64,000 nucleotides of DNA from Eucommia ulmoides (taxonomy: Eukaryota; Streptophyta; Magnoliopsida; Garryales; Eucommiaceae): contig CM028335.1 in assembly GCA_016647705.1 (NCBI GenBank), forward strand, positions 34,486,212 through 34,550,211, in the 5' to 3' direction. This document shows, one piece after another, positions 45,280 through 55,795 of the stretch (positions are counted from its first letter, which is position 1; each line of letters begins with the position of its first letter). The position numbers were made by a program, and so were the translations under genes. The notes beneath the pieces are model-generated. The model was not told where the DNA came from and made no database searches. It saw only the letters and a program-made list of their open reading frames with translations.

Positions 45280-46500
45280 GCATCAGCCCGGCTGGATGGA
45301 TCCCATCTATAATTACCTCCATAGAGGACTCCTCTCGGAGCAAAAAAGTGAGGCTAGAAAAGTTCGCTATCGGACATCTCGGTACACCTTGCTGTAAGGC
45401 ATCCTATATAAGAGCTCTTTCATGGGACCACAAATATGTTGTCTACGCCCGGATAAGGGCCACCTAGTCTTCTTGTATATCCATGAATGTCTCTTCGGCA
45501 ACCAATCAGGGGCATGATCTCTCTCCAAAAACATACTCAGACAGGGCAACTTTTTGGCCAACAATGGAGGACGATGTTAAAGAATTGGTAAACAAATATG
45601 ACGAGTGCCAAAGGTTCAGACCAACTATCAACATTCCAGCTACGGGTTAGCTGCTAACGTTTGAACCATATCCATTCACACAATGGGCAGTTGATATCCT
45701 CGGGCCCTTTCCTATCTTCACAACCCAAAATAAGTTCCTCGTCGTCGCCATTGACTACTTCACCAAGTGGGTCGAAGCCAAAGACATATCAAAGATCATT
45801 GATGCCAATATTAGAAATTTCACTTGGAAGCACATCTTATGCCAATTTAGGGTCCCATAGCCATTGGGAGTGACTATGGCTCATAATTTGACTACAACCT
45901 ATTTGATGACCTCTATGCCGACCTTGGAATCTGGTACCACATGTCGACTCCTAACCACCCTCAATCTAATAGACAAGTCGAGGTAACCAACCAAACTATT
46001 CTACAAACACTGAACACTCAAACGGAGAAGTTGAAAACCAAATGTGTAGATGATCTACCCTCGTTGCTATGGGCCTATCACACCACTTCAAATGTCTCTA
46101 TCAGTGAAACATCATTCGCAATGGCATTCGGATTGAAAGTAGTAATTCTTATCAAGCTGGGCCTACAAACCTACAGCGTAGCTCACTACGATCCCGATGA
46201 AAATCAGCCCGAGCTAGCGCTGAGCTTGGATCTATTAGAAGAAAAATGGGAGCATGCCCATATTGGATAAACTATTTTGCAAAAGACAGATGGCCAAATA
46301 CCATGACAAGCATATCAGAGCACCCTCGTTCGAAGAAGGTAATGTTGTGCTTCGGAAAGCTATGCATTCGACACAAGACAGAGCAAAAGAGAAGTTGGGA
46401 CAAAACTAGTTAAGACCGTACCGCATCACAAAAGTGATCGGCCCAGGTACCTATGAACTCGAAACGTTGGAAGAAAGATTGTTAAAGAATCCATGAAATG
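45280..46500 (+). pseudogene. Tat integrase relic
   Basis: Recognisable pieces: FTQWAVDILGPFPIF and FLVVAIDYFTKWVEAK (read in other frames than the open one), then the longest open piece 45941-46270 with MSTPNHPQSNRQVEVTNQTI and LPSLLWAYHTTSNVSISETS. These match the integrase core of Tat elements (family: W..DI.GP.P, VA.DYFTKWVEAE, P..NGQ.E..NK.I, LP..LWAYRTT). Broken. Confidence 0.85.
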
Positions 46501-46619
46501 TAGAGCACTTAAAAACATATTTTCAGTAGCATGTGCAATCAATGTTTTTCTCAATAACAATCTGTGTTTTACGTGAAATACTTGCGAGAGTCTACACATG
46601 TCAAGATGAAGTGGCAGAT

Positions 46620-47460
46620 GTGCCTAATAATGCGGCTACAAACCTCAATAGCCTGACCCGAGAAACAGGTGGTTGCGGCCCTTAATAGCCTGAATTTAGT
46701 TCTGGAAGGCTACGACCATCAATAGCCTATCTCACCAGATAGATACGTCCCTCAATAGTCTGGTCAAGATTCGATCCCTCATGCCATGCATAGGAAGGGG
46801 GTCATTGCCGACCAATAGCACCACTTACCCGATAAGGTTATCAATAGCTTGGCTCACTAGATGGCTATAACCCTTAATAGTCTAGTTGAGATTTGATCTC
46901 TCATGGTACGTGTGGGAATAGGGTCACCGCCGATCAATGGCATAACTCACCCGATAAGGCCCTTAATAGCCTAACTCGGCAAATAAGTAGCTACGACCCT
47001 CAATAGACTGAATTTCGTTCTGGGTAGCTACAACCATCAATAACCTGGCTTACCAGAAGGCTACAGACCTCAATAGTTTGGTCGAGATTCAATCTTTTAA
47101 GCCTTGCGTAGGGAGTAGGTCACCACCGACCAATGGCGCGACTCACTTAATAAGGCGGCTATGACCCTTGACTCGGCAAATAGGCAGCTATACCCTAAAC
47201 AACCTGAATTTGGTTTCGAGCGACTTCAGCCATAAATAACCTGGCTCACCAAATGGCAACGATGCTCAATAATTTAGTTGAGATCCGATCCCTCATTCCA
47301 TGCATGGAAATGAGGTCGCCGCTAACTAATAGCATAACCCGCCTAATAAGGCCATCAATAGCCTTACCCGACAACCATATGTCCAGGTGGCTACGACCCT
47401 TAATGGTCTGGTCCCTAGACGACTACGGCTGCAACGGTCTGGAAGGATGGTAGGACGCAA
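46620..47460 (+). repeat. Tandem repeats in the Tat 3' untranslated region
   Basis: A block starting AGAT.CGATC.CTCAT recurs at 46767, 46889, 47085 and 47281, giving spacings of 122, 196 and 196 bp. Shorter CTCAATAGCCTG-type pieces occur between. Hypervariable tandem repeats in this position are known for Tat/Ogre elements, where they can seed satellite DNA. Confidence 0.7.
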
Positions 47461-47791
47461 TACTTTTCCATATACTAGGTCACACCTGATAACCTACACC
47501 CACCTTCAATAGGTGGCTGACGAAAAGATGGAGAACATCATCATTGAAAGTGTTAAAAAATCCCTCAGTACAATCAGCCACTTCTAATAACTCGATCCAC
47601 CTTGATGAGAAAGGCTACTGAGCTGCGGAATCCACCGACGACCATACGAGTTTTAAACAACTTTGGATCCAACAACAAGTTTGTACAAGGATAAAAGAAC
47701 CCCCATATAATCGGACAAACTCGGTAACCTGTGTCCACCCGTGTAGGGGGTTGGCGAGGAGTGAAGTTCATACCTTACAAACTTGGGTCCA

Positions 47792-49247
47792 TGGTAGCGC
47801 ATGAAATACGCTGCTACTTACTCTCGCAAGTATACGAGCTCTAAGTTTTAATATTGTGGATCTTTGAAGATCGGATATCGTTCGCATAGGGAAAGTGTGA
47901 ATAATTAAGTATTGCAATTTATGTAGTCTCATATTATCCTGACGATTCAATTAATATTTTAGATTAAACTAATTAAAACTACTCTTAGGGATTAATTCTA
48001 ATTACACTAATTAACTAGGGATCAATTTCATTCACTTAATACCTATTTGGCTTAGTTTAGTTATCAATAACGGTTATCATCACATCCAACAATCTCGGTA
48101 TCTATAACTCACTCGCTCCCTCTTCTGAGTGAAAAGCGAGCGAATACATGACTTCGCATTGACGCCGAAGTCCCCCTCGAATGCCTTTTCGAACACATAG
48201 CCACGTGAGTCTTGACCCAACCTCATGGATTGCACACTCTTCAACTTCCTCCCGGATTATTGGATCATCGCGTTTTGTTTAACCCTAGTCCAAATCCGGG
48301 GTTACCTCTCCTGAGTGTCAAACCTCGTATTCTCGGTTTATCATAACAAGCATAATAAACGTGAAATAATGGTAAACAAAATTGGAATTGGATAACAAAC
48401 CATTGAAATAACTTATATTCAACCAAAGAGATAGTTATATGAATTATATCTAACCCTAACTAATATCTAACTAAACTAACATGATCTTAGCCATTACAAT
48501 ATTAACTCCAGAGGAGATCATCATCATTAATAATAAACAATAAGTACAAAGATGGGAACAAGGAAAGAAAAGCCAAATCTTAAAATAGAGTAGTCTACTT
48601 TCGCCGAAGAACGATCCTCCCGAGCTTCCTCTTCACCATTGATGAACTTCCTCTTTTAGCTCTTCAAGAATTAGCCAAGGATCACTTCCTAAAACTACTC
48701 TAATCTACTCCTAAATTATCTAATCCTACCTAAGGTGAAAAGGGCTCTCAAAACATCCAAGAGTATTAATGGAAATGAGGGAAAAATGGTTTTATAGGTG
48801 CAAGGTTTCAAAATATCTAAAAATATCTGTTTGCTGTGTAGAGGATTTCGCCTAGGCAGTGGATTTTTTGCCTAGGCGGAGGTGATGTCGGTTAAGGTTC
48901 TGTCGCAACTTCGCCTAGGCCGAGGAATTTTCGCCTAGGCCGAGGAGCTGCTCCAAAGTTTCTGTCTCAACTTCGCCTAGGCCGAGGAATTTCCGCCTAA
49001 GCCGAGGGACTTCTGCCTCAACTTCGCCTAGGCCGAGGAATTTTTATCTAGGCCGAGATTCTGCAATCTTGAAACCTTGTTCTTCATTATTCTTCATCGT
49101 TTTCCCACCGTTTCGCTCGTTTGTCTCTTGTTTGCATCCCTATACCTGAATTACATAAAAATAAATTAAAAAGCAATTAAATATAACTAAAACACTCAAA
49201 AACTACCAAATCCGGTTTAGAAGTAGATAGGTATTTTACACCTATCA
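47792..49247 (-). mobile_element. Athila-like solo LTR with perfect GTCCA duplication
   Basis: A single 1456-bp LTR (plus-strand text starting TGGTAGCGCATG and ending ACCTATCA), flanked by GTCCA at 47787-47791 and 49248-49252. It is related to the LTRs of the 28800-36086 element, sharing AGATCGGATATCGTTC, CATTGACGCCGAAGTCC and the CCTATAAAA box at 48798-48790. It carries its own palindromic motif, CGCCTAGGCG. The perfect duplication dates solo formation after a recent insertion into the Tat 3' region. Confidence 0.87.
48845..49065 (-). repeat. CGCCTAGGC-type motif cluster in the solo LTR
   Basis: Seven or more copies: TTCGCCTAGGCAGTGG, TTGCCTAGGCGGAGG, four TTCGCCTAGGCCGAGG-type copies, TTCCGCCTAAGCCGAGG and ATCTAGGCCGAG. 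The CCTAGG core is self-complementary. The cluster ends about 50 bp upstream of the TATA box in element orientation. Some copies form near-regular tandem units with CTGCCTCAAC-type spacers. Confidence 0.85.
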
Positions 49248-49252
49248 GTCCA

Positions 49253-49876
49253 CCACTGGATAACTCGCTACAACAAGGCCCAACTACAGACTAGTATCTT
49301 CTACAATTGTCTCCTACGACTCTATAAAATTTCCTCCATTCTATAGCTCAGATTCAATTATTTACGACAACATCAATAATATTTCATGTTATTAGAATAT
49401 ACACAACAAACAAAGCGAGCAGATACGCAAAGAAATCAAAGATCTTTTATTCATGAGTAATCTTTTTATACAAGTTCTCTCAAGTACATCTCCACACAAG
49501 TCATCCGATGCAATATAAAAATGCCCTATAGGAAATATGGAAGAAAAAAAGTTAATGCTGAAGAATTTGAACAAAAGTGGATTAGAAACTTCCCTAGTAT
49601 AGCCAGGAGAAATGTTGTCGAGGACAAGAATCTCTTTGGCTCAAGCATGTCCCATGAAGATCTACCCCTTTTCTCATTCGAGGAAAGACAATTGCCCTCA
49701 CCCGATGAAAGAAGGTTGGAGATTCCACCAAATGATTGGAAATCATGGGACATCGGAAAGAGATAACATAGTAGCCCCTTAGCTAACAATCTCAAAAAAA
49801 GGCGAACGAATGATTTAATCAAGATAGATTACCCCAAAATGGGCAAAAGTAAGGTTTTCCAGCCCAAAAATTGGCA
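49253..49876 (+). other. Remainder of the Tat 3' region; small unrecognised frame
   Basis: The sequence continues the Tat 3' region after the solo LTR. It contains an 81-residue open frame (49521-49766, starting MPYRKYGRKKVNAEEF) that is lysine/glutamate-rich and resembles nothing I recognise. No 3' Tat LTR is visible before the Copia pol at 50074, so the element's end is probably deleted. Confidence 0.4.
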
Positions 49877-50073
49877 AAACTCGGGTGCAGTAGGCGGGTC
49901 AGGTGAACTCGAGTGGATCATTCTATTACCCGCTAATTGATCCGAAAAAGTCTCTCTTTAGCGGGTCTACCCGAACCGACCATTTTTCATGCATCAGAAC
50001 CCGCATTTTTTAGGTGCAGGCCGGGCGAGTGTAGCGGGTGGGTCGGGTTTATGGGTTTCTTGCACACCCCCAA
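49877..50073. mobile_element. Possible short MITE rich in GGCGGGT / GGGTCGGGT
   Basis: About 200 bp, GC-rich against its surroundings. It runs from CGGGTGCAGTAGGCGGGTC to GCACACCCCC; the right end read in reverse is GGGGGTGTGC. Plant MITEs with GGGTGTGCA-type ends and internal CGGGTTCGGGT pieces are common. I cannot define a target duplication. Confidence 0.3.
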
Positions 50074-52765
50074 CAGACTTAGAAAAGACCTATCCCCAGA
50101 ACTCATTATATAGGAGAAACAATCATGCATTACAAATATTCATAGTGATAGAGGTAAAGAAATTAAGAATGATGACATTAGTAGCTATTGTGATGGGCAT
50201 AGATATTGTTAAAAATTTTCTACTCCTATAACCCATAATAAAATGCAGTTGTTGAAAGAAAGAACGTGACACTTTAGGAAATAGCAATGACTATGCTTAC
50301 TGAGAATAATCATCCTAAATATTTTTGGGCTGAAATCGTAAGTACTGTTTGTCATGTTATTAATTGAGTCTCTATCTGAAGAGGTTTTAACAAACCTCCT
50401 AATGAGATTTGGCATAACAAAACTTTAAATATATTGTATTTCAAAAAATTTGGTTGTAAATGTTTTATTTTTAATGAAAAAGATAATTTGGGGAAAATTT
50501 GATTCCAAATCCAATCAAGATATTTTCTTGGGTATGCATCAAATAATAAAGCATATAGTGTTTATAATATATGATCTTTAATCGTTGAAGAGTCTATGCA
50601 TGTGGTGTATGAAGAGGTTAATCCATTTGTGTCGAGAAAGGATTTGGATGATGATGATACATGTATAGTAACAAAACGAAAGAATCAAGAGACTAAGGGC
50701 ATGTTTGATAAAAAAAATTAAGTGCTTAAAACTGATTATATTAAGTACTTAATTAATTAAGTTTGTTTGATAAATATAATTAGTATCACTTAATTAATTA
50801 AGTTAACTTAAAAATTAAGTCAAAATGTGAATAAAAAATTAAGTCAAGACCCCTTCACTTATTTCATTTTGCTTAATGCACTCCATTATTTTTCACTTAA
50901 AAAAAAATTATGTTTTATCCATTTTGCCCTTAATCCCCTATGAGGATTTAATTAGAGTTAGGATTAATGAGAATTAAATTAATTTTGGATTATTTTATGG
51001 TTTTAATTTTATTTTATATTTAAATTATTGTTATAATTTAATTTAAGCAATTGCAACATAAAAAAATATATAATATTTACATATTTTTGGGTTAATTTTT
51101 ACTTTTAATTTTAATATAATTTTTTTTAAAAAAAAAAAATGACACCCTGATTTTATTGTTTTGTTCTCAATTTTTTTTCCTTTACATTATCTTAATTAAA
51201 ATGTAGTTATGTAAATTAAATAATTTTCAGCGTACAAATTTTGTACTTATCAAACAAATAAAAAAAATTCAGCACTTAAATTTTCAGTACAATTTTATGA
51301 AACAACCTTCTTAAATTTTCAGTACTTAAAATTTCAGCACTTAATTTTCATCACTTAAATTTTCAGCACTTAAAAATTAAGTTGTTATCAAACAAGCCCT
51401 AATTCTAAAAAAGAAATATCGAATCCTCTAGAAAAGTGGCCACCTAATGAGGAATTGGCTGCTCCAAATGTTTTCAAAACTGTTCTAGGAAATTCGGTGA
51501 AAGAATTTATAGGTAACTTTGAAAAGGCTATAAGTATAAGGTTTTCTCTTAGACCTGTTATTAATATTACATTTCTTTCTCAAATTGAGCCTAAAGATAT
51601 TGATGAAGGTTTAACTGATGAGTCATGGATTTTTGCCATGCAAGAGAAATTACTTCAATTTTTTAGAGATGAAGTTTGGTCTCTAGTTCTTTGACCTGAT
51701 TTTCACTCTTTTATGTGGCACTAAGTGGGTTTATCATAATTAAAAGGACGAAACATGAATTGCAATTAGAAGTAAAGCAATATTAGTAGTACGGAGAAAT
51801 AATCAAGAAGATGACACATATTATGATGAAACTTATGTTCTTATTGCTCGATTTGAAGTCACTAGAATGTCATTGGTCTTTCCGTGTTCTGATAACTTTA
51901 AATTATTTCAAATGACTATCAAAAGTACGTTTTTAAATAGTTTTATAACTGAAGAAATTTATGTAGAACAACCACCTGGTTTTGAAAAGAAGTTTACCTG
52001 ATCATGTTTTAAACTACGTAAAGCATTCTATGGTCTCAAATAAGCTCCTCGAGCCTAGTATGGGAGATTTAGCATATATTTAATTGAGAATGGTTTTCGA
52101 GGAAGAATTAGTGACATCATACTTTTTGTTAAACGAAATGATTTTGATATCTTTCAATACATATTTATGTTAGATGATATCATTTTTGGTTCTACCAATA
52201 AAGGTATTTTCCAAGAGTTTGCCAAGATAATATAGGTATAATTCGAAATGAGCATGATTGGAGAGCAAACATTTTTTCTTGAGCTATAAATTAATCAAAA
52301 CAAGGAAGGAATATTTGTCAATCAAGTTAAGTACGCCAAAGAGTTACTTAAGAAATATGGTTTGGATAAAAAAAATAAAAAAAAATAAAAAGAATACAAA
52401 CTCACATGGAAAACTCTGTAAGAATGACACAGGTACAAGTGGGAATGAGAAAATGTATTGAGGTATGATCGGTAGTGTACTCTATCTTTTTGCAAGTATA
52501 CCAGATATCATGTTTATTGTTTGTCTGTGTGCGAGATTTTAATCTTGCCCAAAAGAGTCTCATTTTACTATTGTCAAAAGAAATTTTAGATATTTAAAAA
52601 GAGCTTATGATCTAGGGTTATGGTATCCTAGGGGGAGTACCATCAGTTTAATTAGTTACTCTGATGCTAATTTTGCTAGTTGCAATGAGCGTACAAGCAC
52701 AAATTCATCATGTAATTTTTTAGGACAAGCACTAGTGTCTTGGTCAATTAAGAGACATAATTCTA
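50074..52765 (+). mobile_element. Copia (SIRE-like) pol relic
   Basis: The integrase part (50074-50690) shows MTMLTENNHPKYFWAEIV, LGKFDSKSNQDIFLGYAS and related pieces. The reverse-transcriptase part (51404-52310) shows IYVEQPPGFE and KLRKAFYGLK. The RNase H part (52470-52765) shows LGQALVSWSIKRH-type sequence. All are landmarks of Copia pol in the usual integrase-RT-RNase H order. A MITE (50697-51399) interrupts it. It is broken in many places, and its 3' end passes into an inverted LTR scrap at about 52765. Confidence 0.82.
50697..51399. mobile_element. Harbinger-type MITE (TAA target duplication)
   Basis: 703 bp with terminal inverted repeats GGGCATGTTTGATAA and TTATCAAACAAGCCC, flanked by TAA at 50694-50696 and 51400-51402. 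The 3-bp TAA duplication and GGGC..GTTTG ends fit PIF/Harbinger (Tourist-like) MITEs. The interior is AT-rich, repeats AATTAAGT/ACTTAAATTTTCAG pieces near both ends and has no coding capacity. The flanks rejoin Copia pol sequence, so the insertion postdates that element. Confidence 0.85.
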
Positions 52766-52919
52766 TATCTTTATTTCTACCATCTCAATATAATTATTCT
52801 CAATTAATGTCCCGAAATACTACGTAATAGCTTTTATTGTGAGACAAAAATCTGATTTAAACAATTTAACGCACAAATAGCAAATAATCAAATTTCTCAC
52901 AAATAGCAAACAATTTAAC
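52765..52919 (-). mobile_element. Inverted S-type LTR scrap
   Basis: The minus strand reads CGGGACATTAATTGAG and then GATGGTAGAAAT, as in the S-type LTRs (compare 2108-2150 and 39998-40040). The rest matches the LTR stretch around 1990-2100. It abuts Copia pol on the left and the HSP20-like coding end on the right. Confidence 0.65.
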
Positions 52920-53111
52920 CTTGATTTGTCCGTGCATCTACTGGAGTTTGATATGTGGAGGTTTAGTCTCCCGGTGTTGACTCGTCCACAGCTAGCTACT
53001 GCCGCGCACAATGACGGAGAGATTATTGTCACAGTGCCGAAAGGGGATAATCCCAATGTGGATGAGAATGGCGATAGCGACATCAAAGCAGGGCAAATTG
53101 TTCTTGTATAG
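52920..53111 (+). pseudogene. C-terminal fragment of an HSP20-like (alpha-crystallin fold) protein
   Basis: The open frame reads LDLSVHLLEFDMWRF, then LPVLTRPQLATAAHNDGEI, IVTVPKG and an acidic tail, ending at a TAG (53109-53111). The RF.LP.LTRPELA...DGEL.VTVPKG pattern is that of plant HSP20-like chaperone-superfamily proteins at the end of their crystallin-fold domain; I recall this pattern and could not search it. GC content and codon use differ clearly from the surrounding retroelement sequence. The 5' part of the gene is absent: an inverted LTR scrap is joined directly in front (about 52920). There is no ATG in frame. It is probably a truncated host gene or last exon. The AT-rich sequence at 53112-53310 could be its 3' flank. 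Confidence 0.55.
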
Positions 53112-53324
53112 TATTTCTTAACACATAGACATCTCTTAGCTTCCATCTAATATACATATTTTTTTAATAATTTATTAATAACTGCTTGATGTTCGCCATT
53201 GATATGATTTCTGTGCTTTGAATCGTCTACCGGAAACTCTTGAATGATATCTATTAATCAAAACTGATTTTTCAGAAATATATGTAGTAATAAGCTTGAA
53301 TGGATAATCAAAATCTCTAGATTT

Positions 53325-53695
53325 AGCATAGCAGTTGATCATGATGCATTGTTGGAGGGGCTTAGGCACTGTTCAGCTTGGGCCTTGTTGGAGGGATTTA
53401 TTTGTTTTTTTGTTTTGGTAATGATCATAGTGGTGGTGTATGTTATCTTAGGTGTGTGTAATGATACCTATTTTGGTATTTGTTCCAAAACCCCGGGGCT
53501 ACCCAGGTGTTAGCATGTTGGCACTGGGCGAGCTCTCTTATTCTTAGTCAGGCGGCGCCTGTTTTTTATTTTTGTTTGATTGTAATGCTTGTTTCTGGGG
53601 AGAGTTTTACGAGTTATATGATAAGCCTCTTACCTTGTAGTAAGGGATACCCTATCCCCTTATTATAATACAATTATTTGTCTATCAAAAAAGAA
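53325..53695 (+). mobile_element. LINE 3'-end insertion with 14-bp target duplication
   Basis: Flanked by identical AAATCTCTAGATTT at 53311-53324 and 53696-53709. The insert ends TTATTATAATACAATTATTTG plus TCTATCAAAAAAGAA, the usual tail of plant L1-type LINEs (an AATACAA..TTGTCTATC-like end and a short A-rich tail). At about 370 bp it is a strongly 5'-truncated copy with no coding region left. A SINE is the alternative, but I see no A/B box promoter at its start. Confidence 0.8.
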
Positions 53696-53709
53696 AAATC
53701 TCTAGATTT

Positions 53710-55737
53710 TGCTTTGATTACCCCTTTTGAAAATCGTGTTTTCTGTAGAAGATAAACAAAAAGGGCCTCAAAAATCATTTTTTTTTTATTTTTTTTATTT
53801 TTCATTTTTCTATGTTTTCAGGCTATGCCCTTCTAATTGATTGTTGTTTTCCAAGTCTTCTCATCCTTATTGCAATTTTCTTTCCCATTCTACCCTTTGA
53901 TAAAATTATTTACTCGGAATAAATTTTTTATTTTGAAATAGTATGAACATTCACAACAATACATAGTATTATGAATGTTCACAATTAAAACAGATATTCA
54001 TTTACAAATGCAAGACCTGACAATATTCCAATATGATAGTACATCTAAACCTTAAAGTTACAACAAATTATAACACGAAAATGTAAATGCTCACACAATA
54101 AATACAGTTAGTAAAATAGAGCGTAATATTTGAATGTTTCACATTAATAATTTGATATTTGTCGTCAAGGAAAGTCACAAATATGAATATTCATAATAGG
54201 CGTTGTGAATATACATACTAAAAACTGTAACCATTGTATTAAATGTTCAAAATAGTAAGGGCGAATTTCACAGTTAAATGAGACATTTATTTGCATATTC
54301 AGAAACTGAATGGTTACCCAAAGTGGTAATGTATCTAAAACGTAAGAAAATAAATAAGTCTACATATAGAAGGGAATAATGAGTGCAAAAATGTGAGATT
54401 CAAATATTTTAGAAAAATATAATCTCTACCAAAACCTCTCAAATTTGACAGTGGTGTGAACATTCACACCTCTGTATTTGTTTTTTTAAAATAAATATAC
54501 AATATGCATTCACAACTTTGTAATATTTTATTTCAAAGAAATATAGAATATGTATATCAAATATAGAATTTTACATTAAAATGATTTTTTTTTTTCGTTT
54601 TACATGGGAAACGTTCACAATGTTGATTTCTTTAGACATACCTTGTTCCATTATTTAATGAACTTTCTATTTTTATTACAACGGTTGCAAATTTTGTATA
54701 TTGGCATAATTTGCAAATTAAAGGTCAAACATGTTTAACTGGTTAACGTAAATGGAGTACTATTAGCTAAAGTAGCTTAGAGGATAAAAAACTTAATTAC
54801 ACAAGTTGATGGTTTTTTAGAAGTTTATGTTACTTCGGAGAACTAAATAATAAAAATTCCCCCGAAAAAAATTATACCGTATCTATTACTAAGCTAGTTA
54901 TATTATTATTCTGATTATTATGTGTATCATTCACTTTAATTATCCTAAACGTCCAGTCGGGGCGCCAAGCCGACCCTAAAAACAACTCTGGCCGTAACTC
55001 GGTCCTAAAAATTTGCGGGTCTAAAATTGAACTCTAATCCAATCTTGGGTTTAAACTCTCGGTCCAAATACTAAGAAATGAACAATGGGTTCAATAGGCT
55101 AGGCGGGCCTCTGCGCTTATCAACAACATTAATGTTAAGAGAAATTTGGGCGAGAATTCCTCCTACATTTCTTTAAAATTAATTATGAAAGGAGAGAAGT
55201 TGCCCCAGGAGCAGCAAAAAGGAAACAATGGTGGTGGTAACCCACGTACCAATCAATTAGTTAAGCAGCCAAACGGAACCCAAGTAGGTGCAAATCCCAC
55301 TCAAGAAATAATTAGTATTTTTAAAATGGTTGTCTATTAATAATTTTTTTAGTGGAAACGTCACGTTCGTTTTGTATAATCATTGGATTCATGAAATTCT
55401 TTTTCTGAATTATTTGAATGAAACAAGTTTTGATAGATTCCAAAATTAAATTAAAAAATTCACCATAAAGGCGTGTGAGTGGGATGCTACGTCAATTAAC
55501 TTAAAGAGAAAATGTTGTACAAGTTAACCAATTTTATAAGGTTTCTTTGAAGGATTAAATTTGGGATCCCATGATATTTAGATATGTTGCACATTGCTTC
55601 CTAATTTTTGTATATTTTCATTCGCCCAACTGCATAAATATGGCTTTTTGTCACTGTTGGGATACGCCATGCGACTAAAACCTGATAGGCCAATGGTGGA
55701 ATAAAAAACTGAATTATATTTTCAACTTATTTGTATG
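53710..55737. other. Low-complexity intergenic stretch with ATTCACAA-type repeats
   Basis: No gene. From 53940 to 54620 short motifs around GAACATTCACAA and its complement recur (about 53945, 53972, 54133, 54185, 54200, 54450, 54500, 54605), with no regular spacing. 54953-55090 is a GC-richer patch containing GGGGCGCCAAGCCGACC and CTCGGTCC pieces. A 64-residue frame (55146-55340) is Q/G/N-rich and not recognised. Confidence 0.45.
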
Positions 55738-55795
55738 TGATTGCAATTTGCTCTTTATTCTACCAGTGATTGTAATTTGCTCTTTATTCTACCAA
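55738..55795 (+). repeat. Two-copy 29-bp tandem duplication
   Basis: TGATTGCAATTTGCTCTTTA plus nine further bases, repeated immediately with two differences (55738-55766 and 55767-55795). Confidence 0.85.

Larger units (their letters stand above)
41971..49876 (+). mobile_element. Gypsy/Tat-lineage element, 3' LTR not found
   Basis: LTR 41971-42575, primer binding site 42579-42596, then in order: protease region (42840-43220), reverse transcriptase (43400-44300), RNase H (44300-44740), a second archaeal-type RNase H (44830-45200), integrase (45280-46500) and a repeat-rich 3' untranslated region (46620-47460). The second RNase H after the first is the hallmark of the Tat/Ogre lineage. Only about 250 bp separate the primer binding site from the protease, so most of gag is missing. 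The coding part is broken in many places, on the order of tens. A solo Athila-like LTR interrupts the 3' region. It is old. Confidence 0.82.

Noticed and set aside
48845-49065. Satellite DNA array
   Set aside because: The repeats are few, irregular and confined to one LTR, in the same place as non-homologous arrays of sister LTRs.
49521-49766. 81-residue frame as a host gene
   Set aside because: No recognisable domain, no intron signals or promoter, and located in the 3' debris of the Tat element; listed only as an unrecognised frame.
52340-52400. A-rich run as a LINE or SINE tail
   Set aside because: It sits inside Copia reverse-transcriptase sequence with no target duplication; a simple slippage expansion explains it.
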